In this document: positions 27,782 through 36,460 of the stretch, piece by piece
Position numbering within the stretch: the stretch's first letter is position 1
Layout of the letters: each line of letters begins with the position of its first letter
NCBI GenBank assembly: GCA_016713925.1
Contig: JADJOH010000008.1
Span: 434,001 to 498,000, forward strand
Source of the DNA: Bacteroidota bacterium
Lineage (GTDB): Bacteria > Bacteroidota > Bacteroidia > AKYH767-A > OLB10
Reading direction: 5' to 3'
Length of the DNA: 64,000 nucleotides
Translations under genes and position numbers: made by a program
Notes under the pieces: generated by a model
The model's database searches: none
Seen by the model: only the letters and a program-made list of their open reading frames with translations
Told to the model about the DNA's origin: nothing

Positions 27782-27844
27782 CTACCGGCTACCGGCTACC
27801 GGCTACCGGCTTCTGGCTGCTTGCCGCTTGCTGCTTGCTTGATT
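27781..27844. repeat. 7-bp tandem repeat (GCTACCG type), locus A
   Basis: Four perfect GCTACCG units are followed by degenerate 7-base units (GCTTCTG, GCTGCTT, GCCGCTT, GCTGCTT). The repeat begins on the last base of the acylphosphatase stop codon. Related 7-bp arrays lie at 40155-40189 and, inverted, at 40551-40599. Confidence 0.7.
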
Positions 27845-27880
27845 TTGACCGTCCCTGATAAATGCAAGTAAAATAATTTC

Positions 27881-28070
27881 AATGTATCTTATCGTATCTC
27901 AAAGTATCCCAACGTATCCCAAAGTATCCCAAAGTATATCAACGTATCCCAAAGTATATCAGCGTATCCCAAAGTATATCAACGTATCTCAATGTATCTC
28001 AACGTATCTCAATGTATCTCAACGTATCTCAATGTATCTCAAAGTATCCCAAAGTATATCAATGTATCAA
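27881..28070. repeat. 10-bp minisatellite, about 19 units
   Basis: Nineteen consecutive 10-base units of the form AAAGTATCCC, with variants AACGTATCYC and AATGTATCTC and the ending ATC in place of CCC in several. They keep strict 10-base register. The period is not a multiple of three, so the 90-codon ORF across it is only a by-product. The stop codon of the minus-strand gene at 28067 lies within the last unit. Confidence 0.9.
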
Positions 28071-28777
28071 TGTAAATATTTCACCAACGTTCTTTTCGCC
28101 AGTGGCAACAAGGTATCTTCCAACGGCAATGTCAACTCCGATTCAATGACGTAGGTAGCAGGGTTTGGTAAATTTTTATTGTAGAGAAGTAAGTCGTGCT
28201 TTATATTCTCGTAGGTATTGCGAAGCGTTTTTTCATACGAGTTGACATATTGTAATCCAATCGCTCTGTACCGTTCGTTGGGCTGATCGTAAATCGTAAT
28301 CTGATATTCGAACACTACGGTTTCAGTAAGATTGCCATTCCGTAAAAACAAATAGCCGGCATCTGTATGCAAGGGAACAATGCCGACGGGATAAATATTC
28401 AGTTTGGATTCGATGAAATCATAAATTTTCTTTCCTTCGGCGAGATGCTGTTCAAATTGTGGGATGCTGAAGGCAATGATATTTTCAATTTCCCGCATGA
28501 GTTGATCATCATCGCAAAGTTTTTCATAAACGAGTTTAAAATGCTGGAAATCGGTTTGGCTGAGTTTTTCCGGGAAAGAGTCGAAAAGATTTTTCTTTTG
28601 TTCGCGCAATGCGACCAGATTACGGTAATGTTTGACGAGTTCGCTGAGTGCGGGGTAGAGCCGGGTTTCTTCAAAACGCTCACTTACATGTTGAAGATAG
28701 GCAAGTAGAAGGTACTTTTTATACTCGAAATCAATATGTTGTTCGGTAATCCAATTGTCGTTCAGTTTCTTTTCCAT
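28067..28777 (-). CDS. Conserved-looking cytoplasmic protein, function unknown
   Basis: The ATG at 28777 gives 236 residues beginning MEKKLNDNWITEQHIDFEYK; an upstream in-frame start at 28855 adds 26 residues of poor quality and was rejected. There is no signal peptide or membrane segment. The first two-thirds are helical and charged (LYPALSELVKHYRNLVALRE), and the last third is strand-rich with FEYQITIYDQPNERYRAIGLQYV. I do not recognise a family. Its last codons and stop run into the 10-bp minisatellite, so the C-terminus may vary with repeat changes. Transcribed alone, away from the OmpA gene. Confidence 0.7.
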   Translation of the reverse strand: MEKKLNDNWITEQHIDFEYKKYLLLAYLQHVSERFEETRLYPALSELVKHYRNLVALREQKKNLFDSFPEKLSQTDFQHFKLVYEKLCDDDQLMREIENIIAFSIPQFEQHLAEGKKIYDFIESKLNIYPVGIVPLHTDAGYLFLRNGNLTETVVFEYQITIYDQPNERYRAIGLQYVNSYEKTLRNTYENIKHDLLLYNKNLPNPATYVIESELTLPLEDTLLPLAKRTLVKYLH

Positions 28778-28934
28778 AGGTAATGATATAGTAACTACTA
28801 ATTTACGAACGTATTGTACAACTTCAATATCGTGCCGGAAGAAAATTTGTTTCAACAGAATTGTGTTGAATATTACATAAATACCTTGCCAACCGTCTTG
28901 GTGGGCTTGTTAATTTAGACCATTCAAAGAAATT

Positions 28935-29933
28935 ATGAAACGTTTAATCCCTCTGCTGATCCTGATATCAGTTATTTCGATCTCCTGCGTGCCCTCCCGC
29001 ATGCACAATGAACTAAAAGCGAAAAAGTCGGCTTGTGATAAGGAAAATGAAGAGCTGAAAGCCGCCAATCTCCAGTTAAATACCCGTCAGGGGGAACTCA
29101 GTGCTATGGTAGAAGACCTGAAAATCCGAATCAAGGCATTGGAAAGCGACACCACAATAAAAGGTCAGGAATTACGTGATCTGCGTGGCAATTTTGAAAA
29201 ACTGAACAATACCTACCAAACCTTACTGAAAGATGGTCCCAATGCGGCCTCAAATACGGAAGCTACACGACAGTTGATTCGTGACTTGCAGAAAACGCAG
29301 GAGCAATTGCAAAAGAAGGAAGACGAATTGTCCAGGAAGGCAAAGATGTTATCCTTGAAAGAAGATAGCTTATCTTTGATTAGCGGAGAGCTTAGCATGA
29401 AGAACCGCCGGCTGGCTGAACTGGAACAAATTCTGGCCAGCAAGGATTCTGCCGTGAAGGCGCTGCGCAATTCGGTGGCCAAAGCTTTACTGGGCTATCA
29501 GGACAAAGGGCTGAGTGTGGAGATGAAAAACGGGAAGGTATATGTCATGATGGAAGAGCGTTTGCTTTTCGCGACCGGGAGCACTGTAGTGGATCCGAAG
29601 GGCGTGGAGGCGATCCGCGATTTAGGAAAAGTGCTGGAAAAAAATCCGGACATCAATATACAAATAGAAGGTCACACGGATAATGTTCCCATGCATGGCA
29701 CCGGAGAAATTAAGGACAACTGGGATTTGAGTGTTATGAGAGCCACATCGGTAGTGAAAATTTTACTTACAGGAAGTACAATAAATGCTATACGAATTAC
29801 AGCAGCAGGAAGAGGGGAGTTCATGCCTGTTGACAAAGCCAATACGACAGAGGGCAGGAAGAAAAACAGAAGAATTGAAGTGATACTATCTCCGAAACTG
29901 GATGAAATACTGAAGCTGCTTGAAACACACTAA
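28935..29933 (+). CDS. OmpA-family lipoprotein with coiled-coil linker
   Basis: 332 residues. Lipoprotein signal with cysteine C18 (VISISC). Residues 25-185 are a long coiled coil rich in Glu, Lys and Leu, then an OmpA C-terminal peptidoglycan-binding domain at about 205-325: LLFATGSTVVD, IQIEGHTDNVPMH, NWDLSVMRATSVV and the closing AAGRGEFMPV with NRRIEVIL. It should tether the outer membrane to peptidoglycan. The next gene begins 14 bases before its stop, and the RemB-like gene follows, so the three probably form one unit for an envelope structure. Confidence 0.87.
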   Translation: MKRLIPLLILISVISISCVPSRMHNELKAKKSACDKENEELKAANLQLNTRQGELSAMVEDLKIRIKALESDTTIKGQELRDLRGNFEKLNNTYQTLLKDGPNAASNTEATRQLIRDLQKTQEQLQKKEDELSRKAKMLSLKEDSLSLISGELSMKNRRLAELEQILASKDSAVKALRNSVAKALLGYQDKGLSVEMKNGKVYVMMEERLLFATGSTVVDPKGVEAIRDLGKVLEKNPDINIQIEGHTDNVPMHGTGEIKDNWDLSVMRATSVVKILLTGSTINAIRITAAGRGEFMPVDKANTTEGRKKNRRIEVILSPKLDEILKLLETH

Positions 29934-31023
29934 CTTATTTTTAATACTCCTTTGCCTGCTGGTTATTCCTGTCCGGGCAGGGGAGGATCAACCCACCTTC
30001 CTTCACGGCTATCGTGATTTTCGGAACTTCCTCTATATTTTCGAAAACGGTACGCCGCGACAGTTAGAACAGCAAGTCGTCCGTTCCTTTAAAGCCAAAG
30101 GTTCCATGATTGCGTATGCCAACAATGCCAATGATCTCATGGTATATTACAAGGGCGAAAAGTTTAAATTAGGAGATATGACGGCGACCAACTACGAACT
30201 GACGCAGAGTATGATGTATTTTCAGCGGGATCTGATGTTGAGTGTTTTTGACGAAGGCAAGGTGACACAACTCACTTTCTTTCTTCGTGATTTTAAAGTC
30301 AGTGATAGCCTCATCGCCTTTCGCGATCGCAATGTGGATATCCTGCGCGTTTATGGGCGGGGACAATTGCACGACCTTGAAGTCACCCTTACCGGGAGTC
30401 TGATCGATTATAAAATAGGAGAGAACTCGGTGGCCTATGTCAACAATACCGGATTTTTTAAAGCCTACCTGAATGATCATGTTTACGATATTGATAATGT
30501 TGCTCCGGTAGCTTATGAAGCAGGCGGTAATCTGATTGCCTATGTAGATGGACTTTATAATTACCTGAAAGTATTCTACAACGAAAAAATTCTGGTGCTG
30601 GAGCGATTTCAACCCCTCTCCTTTCAGGCCGGTGTGGATATGATTGCTTATGTGGCGGATGATAATTCATTCAAAATTTTTAACAGAGGAAAATTGGTAA
30701 AGGCAGAAGCTTATCCTCCCGACTTTTATCAGGTACGGGATCGCTCGGTGCTGTTTTTCTTCAATAATCAGTTGCAGTTACTTCAGGATGGAGTTCGCTA
30801 TGAGCTGGACGAGTTCAGGCCTCTGAACTATCAGATGAGTGAAAACAATATCGCATGGATGGATCAGGCCAATCGGCTGCATATGTTCACAGAGGGGAAA
30901 TCCTACGAGGTAAGTATGGAAAGAATTTCTGCTTATGAGTTAAACGGGAACACCCTCAAGTACGACCTCCCGGACGGTACTTCCCGAATATGGTACAAAG
31001 GAAAAGTGTTTGGCAATAACTAA
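29920..31023 (+). CDS. Secreted repeat protein of unknown function, coupled to OmpA gene
   Basis: 367 residues from a TTG at 29920 that overlaps the previous gene by 14 bases; the TTG is chosen because the hydrophobic signal (LFLILLCLLVIPVRA) begins only a few codons later. The mature part repeats a roughly 40-residue strand pattern (NLIAYVDGLYNYLKVFYNEK, DMIAYVADDNSFKIFNRGK, NIAWMDQANRLHMFTEGK), probably blades of a beta-propeller. No catalytic residues are visible. The overlap with the OmpA gene and 9-base gap to the RemB-like gene suggest a shared envelope task. I do not recognise a named family. Confidence 0.72.
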   Translation: MKHTNLFLILLCLLVIPVRAGEDQPTFLHGYRDFRNFLYIFENGTPRQLEQQVVRSFKAKGSMIAYANNANDLMVYYKGEKFKLGDMTATNYELTQSMMYFQRDLMLSVFDEGKVTQLTFFLRDFKVSDSLIAFRDRNVDILRVYGRGQLHDLEVTLTGSLIDYKIGENSVAYVNNTGFFKAYLNDHVYDIDNVAPVAYEAGGNLIAYVDGLYNYLKVFYNEKILVLERFQPLSFQAGVDMIAYVADDNSFKIFNRGKLVKAEAYPPDFYQVRDRSVLFFFNNQLQLLQDGVRYELDEFRPLNYQMSENNIAWMDQANRLHMFTEGKSYEVSMERISAYELNGNTLKYDLPDGTSRIWYKGKVFGNN

Positions 31024-31032
31024 AAGAAATTT

Positions 31033-31617
31033 ATGAAAAGATATTCATTTATTATACTACTGCTACTTGCTGCATCAGGAATACTGAAGGGGCAAAATGC
31101 ATTTCTTCCGCTGAGCAATCAGGTAGAACAGTATTTTACAAAAGAGATGAATCATGTCGGCAACGGTCTGCATTCTTCCTTTAAACCCTTTTTACGAAGG
31201 GATGCAGTGGATGCGATGTTGTTTATTACCGATAGTTTGCCTGCCTCTAAGCGGATGGTGTCGGACTATGGAAGGCAGTATGATTCACTCATCAGCATTC
31301 CCTTAAATCCCTCAAAAAAATTTAACACCACGCTGGTTGGGCGAAAATTATTTTCGGAACATTTGCTCAAGGTGGAGGAGGAGGATTATCGCATCTACCT
31401 CGACCCTGTTTTTGATTTTACCGGCGGGATAGATCAGGAGAATGATGATTCGTATTATTATAATACACGAGGGTTGTGGGTCAATGGTTCTATCGGAAAG
31501 AAATTCGGATTTAATGCTACTTTTTATGAAAATCTGAGTTCATTTTCCGGCCTATCTGGATTCAACAGTGCGAAAGACAAGGATTGTTCCCGGACAAGTA
31601 AGTGTGAGAAAATTTGA
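31033..31617 (+). CDS. RemB/Wzi-like outer-membrane protein, N-terminal part (frameshifted)
   Basis: 194 residues: a signal peptide (1-20, ending LKGQ), then FLPLSNQVEQYFTKEMNHVG, an opening of the Bacteroidota gliding-motility RemB / capsule-assembly Wzi-like family, and strands of an outer-membrane barrel (GLWVNGSIGKKFGFNATFYEN). After about residue 180 the text loses sense and stops at 31617, while the +1 frame continues with RIVPGQVSVRKF. One extra base between about 31569 and 31585 (A-runs GAAAG or CAAGG) explains the break. Together the two parts give about 552 residues, 31033-32692. Confidence 0.7.
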   Translation: MKRYSFIILLLLAASGILKGQNAFLPLSNQVEQYFTKEMNHVGNGLHSSFKPFLRRDAVDAMLFITDSLPASKRMVSDYGRQYDSLISIPLNPSKKFNTTLVGRKLFSEHLLKVEEEDYRIYLDPVFDFTGGIDQENDDSYYYNTRGLWVNGSIGKKFGFNATFYENLSSFSGLSGFNSAKDKDCSRTSKCEKI

Positions 31618-32692
31618 TGATGCCAGTTTTGATTATGCATTTTCAACCGGCTCTATTAATTTCCAGCTGAACAGACATTTCACTTTTGAATTCGGACAGG
31701 ACAGGCATTTTATAGGAGATGGTTATCGCTCATTATTACTCTCTGACAATGCATTTCATTATCCGTATTTTAAAATTATTACTGATGTTTGGAAGATCAG
31801 ATATGTAAATCTATTCATGGAGCTGAGAGATTTGACGCGCGAATATCTGAATGATCAGTCCCCTTTTGATAAAAAATATGCTTCCATGCATTATCTGGAT
31901 ATCAATATTGGCAAGCGGGCCAGCATCGGAATCTTTGAAACAGTCATCTGGCATGCAGACAGTGGTGGTGCACGTGGATTTGATATGGGTTATTTGAATC
32001 CTTTCATCTTCCTTCGCCCTGTTGAATTCAGCATTAATTCCCCGGATAATGTATTGATGGGAATCAACGCTAAATTTATGATCAATAGCCGTAATCTTTT
32101 ATATGGTCAGTTGATGCTGGATGAGTTCCTTCTTGAAAATGTGAAATCCGGCAAAGGATGGTGGGCCAATAAGCAAGGGGTACAGGCAGGGTTTAAGAGT
32201 TTCAATGTACTTGGCGTGAAGAATTTGTACTTGCAGGGAGAGTTGAATTATGTTCGTCCGTATACCTATCAGCACCGTGATGTGTTGGGGAGCTATAGTC
32301 ATCACAGGGCACCGCTGGCCCATCCTTTAGGAGCTAATTTCTGGGAAGCAGTGGGTATAGTTCGCTACAATTATAAGCGCTGGCATCTGGATGCAAAGAT
32401 GAGTATAGCCGAGGTCGGGTACGATACGGCAGGACGTAACTATGGACAAAATGTTTTCCTCAGTTACAATGACCGGGAAAGTGAATTCGGAAATGAAGTC
32501 GGGCAAGGATTGAAAACAACCATTATGTGGGTTGATCTCAACATAAACTTCCTCATTAATCCGGTTTACAGAATGAATCTTTTTGCAAACATCGCCATGA
32601 GAAGTTCAAAGCAATCCGGTGAGACGATTAATGCCTTGCTGGTTCAGGGAGGAATTCGAACCAGCTTATTTAACCGTTATTATGATTTTTAA
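31568..32692 (+). CDS. RemB/Wzi-like outer-membrane protein, C-terminal part (frameshifted)
   Basis: 374 codons open from a GTG at 31568, but genuinely the continuation of the gene at 31033. It holds amphipathic strands ending in aromatic residues (FTFEFGQDRHFIGDGYRSLL, NIGKRASIGIFETVIW, LYLQGELNYVRPYTYQ) and closes with FNRYYDF, a typical barrel C-terminus with terminal Phe. The pattern GQDRHFIGDGYRSLLLSD recurs in Wzi-like barrels of Bacteroidota. Members of this group bind surface polysaccharide or serve gliding; this one sits beside an OmpA lipoprotein and shortly before a WecA-type transferase. Function inferred from family only. Confidence 0.72.
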   Translation: MRKTRIVPGQVSVRKFDDASFDYAFSTGSINFQLNRHFTFEFGQDRHFIGDGYRSLLLSDNAFHYPYFKIITDVWKIRYVNLFMELRDLTREYLNDQSPFDKKYASMHYLDINIGKRASIGIFETVIWHADSGGARGFDMGYLNPFIFLRPVEFSINSPDNVLMGINAKFMINSRNLLYGQLMLDEFLLENVKSGKGWWANKQGVQAGFKSFNVLGVKNLYLQGELNYVRPYTYQHRDVLGSYSHHRAPLAHPLGANFWEAVGIVRYNYKRWHLDAKMSIAEVGYDTAGRNYGQNVFLSYNDRESEFGNEVGQGLKTTIMWVDLNINFLINPVYRMNLFANIAMRSSKQSGETINALLVQGGIRTSLFNRYYDF

Positions 32693-33022
32693 AATTTAAC
32701 GTTCTGTTTGCATTTATGTCTTGAATCTGGTTTATTTGTTCAGCCCTTCTTTATTTAAATTACTGATAAACATTCTTTTATATGGTTTTTACGGTCAGGG
32801 GAGAGTAAAATTGAAGTGCATGAAGAATCACCGCTAATGGGGATAAAATAACTTGCTTTGTATACGTCCTGTGCCTTAGATTTGCCTTAAGTCTAATGCG
32901 AAAATAAGAGGTAGAAGAATTGGGAGATTAAAATAATTCATTCCCGTAGTACTTAAGATCATTCACCATATTTATAAAGAAGACCAAGTATATAAAGTTA
33001 ATTTTGACTCAAATAATTTCCA
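32693..33022. other. Intergenic region before the WecA-like gene
   Basis: These 330 AT-rich bases hold no ORF of note. The only recognisable element is a TAnnTTTG box near the 3' end, listed separately. No clear terminator hairpin follows the RemB-like gene. Confidence 0.45.
32999..33006 (+). promoter_or_regulatory. -7 promoter element of the WecA-like gene
   Basis: TAATTTTG matches TAnnTTTG exactly, 16 bases before the ATG at 33023. No -33 TTTG partner is apparent. Confidence 0.45.
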
Positions 33023-34090
33023 ATGTTGAACATAACATTTGCCTGTATTACAGCTTTCCTGATCACCTTTATGGCGATACCGTCAATTATTCGGGTATCG
33101 GTAATTAAAAGTTTGTTTGATGAACCCACAGAAAGGAAAGCGCATAAGTCAAGTATTCCTACGCTTGGTGGTTTGGCCATCTTTGCGGGAGTTGCATTTG
33201 CCTATACGTTTTGGTCAGCCGGGTTGAACACAGGATCCACTCAGTACATTGTTGCTGCAATTATTGTGATGTTCTTCATAGGGATAAAAGATGATATCGT
33301 TGAATTAACCGCTCATAAGAAACTGTACGGACAATTATTTGCTGCTATCATCATTGTGTTTTTTGCAGATATCAGAATCACCAGCATGTGTGGTGTATTT
33401 GGTATTTATCAGATTCCGTATTGGGTAAGTAGTGTTATTACTATTTTTACCATACTTACTATTATTAATGCGTATAATCTTATTGATGGTATAGATGGAC
33501 TTGCCGGTGGAGTAGGAGCTATTGCTGCCTTTACTTTCGGCTTATGGTTTTACAACTATGGACAAATTGCCCTCTGCATACTTGCCTTTTCTCTTTTCAG
33601 TTCATTGCTGGCCTTCCTTGTTTACAATTTCTCTCCTGCCAATATATTTATGGGGGATACCGGATCGTTGGTTGTCGGGTTAATTCTTTCTGTGCTTTGC
33701 ATCAATTTTGTTGAGCTCAGTTTTGAATCATTGCCCTATGCGTTTCCGTTCCGTTCTAGTCCGGCGATGGCCATAGCCATCCTTATCATTCCGCTGGCAG
33801 ATACCTTAAGAATATTTATCATCCGACTGTTAAATGGTCGATCACCCTTTCATGCCGACAGGAACCATATCCATCATCAGTTACTTGATTTAGGATTAAC
33901 GCATCGTGAAGCAGCTTTGACACTCTATTTGGTAAACATTGGATTTATTGTAATAGCATTAGCTCTTAGAAATATTTCGAGTCTGAAGCTTCTTTATATT
34001 CTGACTATTATGGGTGTAGCTTTCAGTATTTTACCTTATTATTTAAAGGTATGGAAGGCGAAACCGGCTTCTATTAAAGTGGCAGAATAA
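33023..34090 (+). CDS. WecA/TagO-type undecaprenyl-phosphate sugar-1-phosphate transferase
   Basis: 355 residues with about ten membrane helices. It carries the polyprenyl-phosphate HexNAc-1-P transferase motifs in order: FFIGIKDDIVEL (Mg-binding Asp pair), NAYNLIDGIDGLAGG, NIFMGDTGSLVVG and the cytoplasmic HADRNHIHHQLLDLG loop typical of GlcNAc-specific WecA/TagO. It transfers a sugar-1-phosphate to undecaprenyl phosphate, the first membrane step of surface-polysaccharide or teichoic-type glycan assembly. It is preceded by its own promoter-like box and followed at 300 bases by a peptidoglycan enzyme, so the neighbourhood is cell-envelope work. The exact sugar is not proven. Confidence 0.88.
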   Translation: MLNITFACITAFLITFMAIPSIIRVSVIKSLFDEPTERKAHKSSIPTLGGLAIFAGVAFAYTFWSAGLNTGSTQYIVAAIIVMFFIGIKDDIVELTAHKKLYGQLFAAIIIVFFADIRITSMCGVFGIYQIPYWVSSVITIFTILTIINAYNLIDGIDGLAGGVGAIAAFTFGLWFYNYGQIALCILAFSLFSSLLAFLVYNFSPANIFMGDTGSLVVGLILSVLCINFVELSFESLPYAFPFRSSPAMAIAILIIPLADTLRIFIIRLLNGRSPFHADRNHIHHQLLDLGLTHREAALTLYLVNIGFIVIALALRNISSLKLLYILTIMGVAFSILPYYLKVWKAKPASIKVAE

Positions 34091-34386
34091 CACTTCTTCA
34101 CCCAACTTTCACCCCATTTCACCCTAAGTTTTTAAATTTGCGAATCAGGAAAACAGCGATTCGCCCAAATGATTTATTGTTTTGAGCAAGAATTGAACGA
34201 TTTTTAGACCTTTAAGAGTAACAAATCAGCTCTTTATATCGTTTAATCTCTCTGATACAATAAGTTATCAATAATCGATGTTTTGTAAAGAGTGAAAGAA
34301 AGTGGAGGAGTATACTTCACTTTGAATTAGTTTTAACCGATCTTACCAAAGTATCTGTGTAGCATCATTAAACCCCGAGAAGAAAT

Positions 34387-36036
34387 ATGAAAATTACGAC
34401 CCGTCTCCTTCTGTTAATATTCATATCCATATTAAGTTTTACTTCGGTAAATGCTCAGGATAATCGTGAAATTAGTAGTCCTAACGTCACAGAAGAAGTA
34501 TATGATCCCATCTCAGCATTGCTGGACAGTCTGGTGACTTTAACGCATGTTGTGAGATATAACCAACAGGATGCCAATTGTTTTGATCCTAATGCGGTGG
34601 TACCCGGCTCTGTTCCAACCTTTTCTGACGAAGTCTATGCTCAACGGATTTCAGAAATTCTGTCTCCAATTCCCATGTCTTATAATGAACATGTGAAGGG
34701 CTTTATTGATTTATATGCTGTCAGAAAGAGAGGGTTGACGCAAAGAGCTATGGGATTATCGAATCTTTACTTTCCCATGTTTGAAGAAATTCTGGATAGA
34801 GAGGGATTGCCCCTGGAGTTTAAGTACTTGTCAGTGGTGGAGTCGGCATTAAATCCAATTGCTGTTTCCCGTGTTGGTGCTACAGGGATTTGGCAATTCA
34901 TGTATAATACCGGTATAATGTATGATTTGAAGGTCAATAGTTATACCGATGAGCGGAGAGATCCCTTGAAGGCAACTTTTGCAGCTTGCCAATATTTTAA
35001 AGACATGTACAAAATTTACGAGGACTGGTTACTGGTGATCGCAGCTTACAATTGCGGGGCCGGTAATGTGAATAAGGCGATTAAAAGATCCGGTGGAAAG
35101 AAAAACTTCTGGGAAATCATGCATTATTTACCTGCAGAAACCAGGAGCTATGTACCGGCCTTCATTGCAGTTGCTTATGTTATGAATTATTCCCGTGAGC
35201 ACAACTTGTATCCTGTCTCTCCGGCTTATTCTTATTTTGAGGTGGATACAATTACTGTAAGTAATGCCATTAATTTTAAGGTGTTGTCAAACACATTGGA
35301 TCTTCCGGTTGATGTCATTTCGTTCTTAAATCCCATCTACAAAAAGAATATTATTCCCGATGTAGGTTCAGATTATATTTTAAGATTGCCTACCAATAAA
35401 ATGGCTATCTTCATGTCTAGTCAGGAGAGTATAATGGCACAATCTCTCCCACCGGCTCGCCCGGTGATGCCTGTTTATGCCGGCAGAAGGAGTTCGAGAG
35501 ATGCTGCTGATGAAGGCAGTACAGCCTATGAAACCATCACAAAGCGTGTTAAGAAAGTGCATACTGTCCGTCGTGGAGAAAATCTTGGGGTGATAGCAGG
35601 TAAATATGATATGTCGGTACAGCAAGTGAAAAAGATGAATCGTTTAAAGTCAAGTACCTTGCGTTCAGGACAGAAATTAAGTGTTTATGCTTATGTGAAG
35701 ACGAAGGTCCCGGTAAAATCGGCTCCTGCAGTAGAAGTTGCTGTGAAGAAGGATACCGATGCTCATGATTCCGCCAATGTGAATCGTGCTATAAACGGAG
35801 AAGAATCTGCTGATCAACAAAGTCAGGCTCAGGTTTCTGCAGATACAGATGACAACGAAAGAGTGGTGGAGACCTCTCCGAGATATATTTATCATGTTGT
35901 ACAACCAGGAGATACTTTGTGGAATATTGCTAAACGCTATGAAGGTGTAACTGTTGAGATGATCAAGGATATCAATAATCTGAATAATGCTACTCTCAAG
36001 CTGGGTACAAAGTTGAAAGTCATTGTAAACAGTTAA
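34387..36036 (+). CDS. MltD-like membrane-bound lytic transglycosylase with LysM domains
   Basis: 549 residues with a signal peptide (1-23, ending VNAQ). The SLT domain at about 135-290 has the catalytic glutamate in YLSVVESALNP, followed by SRVGATGIWQFM and the AAYNCGAGNVNKAI motif. Two LysM peptidoglycan-binding repeats follow, at about 392-435 (HTVRRGENLGVIAGKYDMS) and 502-547 (YHVVQPGDTLWNIAKRYEG), joined by a Ser/Asp/Glu-rich linker. It cleaves glycan strands to 1,6-anhydro products during cell-wall turnover. It differs from E. coli MltD in lacking an obvious lipobox. A hairpin terminator follows at 36106. Confidence 0.9.
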   Translation: MKITTRLLLLIFISILSFTSVNAQDNREISSPNVTEEVYDPISALLDSLVTLTHVVRYNQQDANCFDPNAVVPGSVPTFSDEVYAQRISEILSPIPMSYNEHVKGFIDLYAVRKRGLTQRAMGLSNLYFPMFEEILDREGLPLEFKYLSVVESALNPIAVSRVGATGIWQFMYNTGIMYDLKVNSYTDERRDPLKATFAACQYFKDMYKIYEDWLLVIAAYNCGAGNVNKAIKRSGGKKNFWEIMHYLPAETRSYVPAFIAVAYVMNYSREHNLYPVSPAYSYFEVDTITVSNAINFKVLSNTLDLPVDVISFLNPIYKKNIIPDVGSDYILRLPTNKMAIFMSSQESIMAQSLPPARPVMPVYAGRRSSRDAADEGSTAYETITKRVKKVHTVRRGENLGVIAGKYDMSVQQVKKMNRLKSSTLRSGQKLSVYAYVKTKVPVKSAPAVEVAVKKDTDAHDSANVNRAINGEESADQQSQAQVSADTDDNERVVETSPRYIYHVVQPGDTLWNIAKRYEGVTVEMIKDINNLNNATLKLGTKLKVIVNS

Positions 36037-36105
36037 ATTTTTAATCGACATTCATCAGCAGGTTAACTGCAGATGTAAATTAAGGAACAGATATAAATCC
36101 ATATT

Positions 36106-36145
36106 CGAAGGCACCTTATTCAAATTAAGGTGCTTTCGCATTTTT
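36106..36145 (+). terminator. Rho-independent terminator after the MltD-like gene
   Basis: Arms CGAAGGCACCTTA (36106-36118) and TAAGGTGCTTTCG (36126-36138) pair over 13 positions with one G-U, with a 7-base loop, and are followed by CATTTTT. Confidence 0.75.
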
Positions 36146-36271
36146 AGTAAAATGCAGGAATTAAGATTATACGTTTACGCCGTAGTTATTTGCATTTTAA
36201 TCTCGAATCCTTCTCATATTTCCCTTTTTGAAAAGGAGAAATTTAATAAATTTGCAGCGCCAAGTACGGAT

Positions 36272-36347
36272 TGACCGATGGTGTAACTGGCAACACATCT
36301 GATTTTGATTCAGAAAAGTCCAGGTTCGAGCCCTGGTCGGTCAACCA
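36272..36347 (+). tRNA. tRNA-Gln (anticodon TTG)
   Basis: A full cloverleaf of 76 bases with encoded CCA. The acceptor arms are TGACCGA and TCGGTCA. The anticodon arm is TCTGA-TTTTGAT-TCAGA with TTG at the anticodon positions. The T-arm is CCAGG-TTCGAGC-CCTGG. It reads CAA glutamine codons and would need U34 modification of the mnm5s2U type, the chemistry of the mnmD product encoded 1 kb downstream. The short ORF on the opposite strand here is meaningless. Confidence 0.95.
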
Positions 36348-36460
36348 TTTAAAAGGGGATACTAAATGTATCTCCTTTTTTATTTTGAGGAAATTCGGTT
36401 CAGTGATTTGGCTTTTCAATTGCCCTATCATCCATTTTACCTAATTCTTCCGTTCTATTC

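Noticed and set aside
27882..28154. 90-codon ORF of Val/Ser/Tyr/Pro repeats
   Set aside because: It is the translation of a 10-bp repeat, hence the period of ten residues, and overlaps a better gene on the other strand.
36243..36431. 62-codon minus-strand ORF
   Set aside because: Overlaps the complete tRNA-Gln gene.
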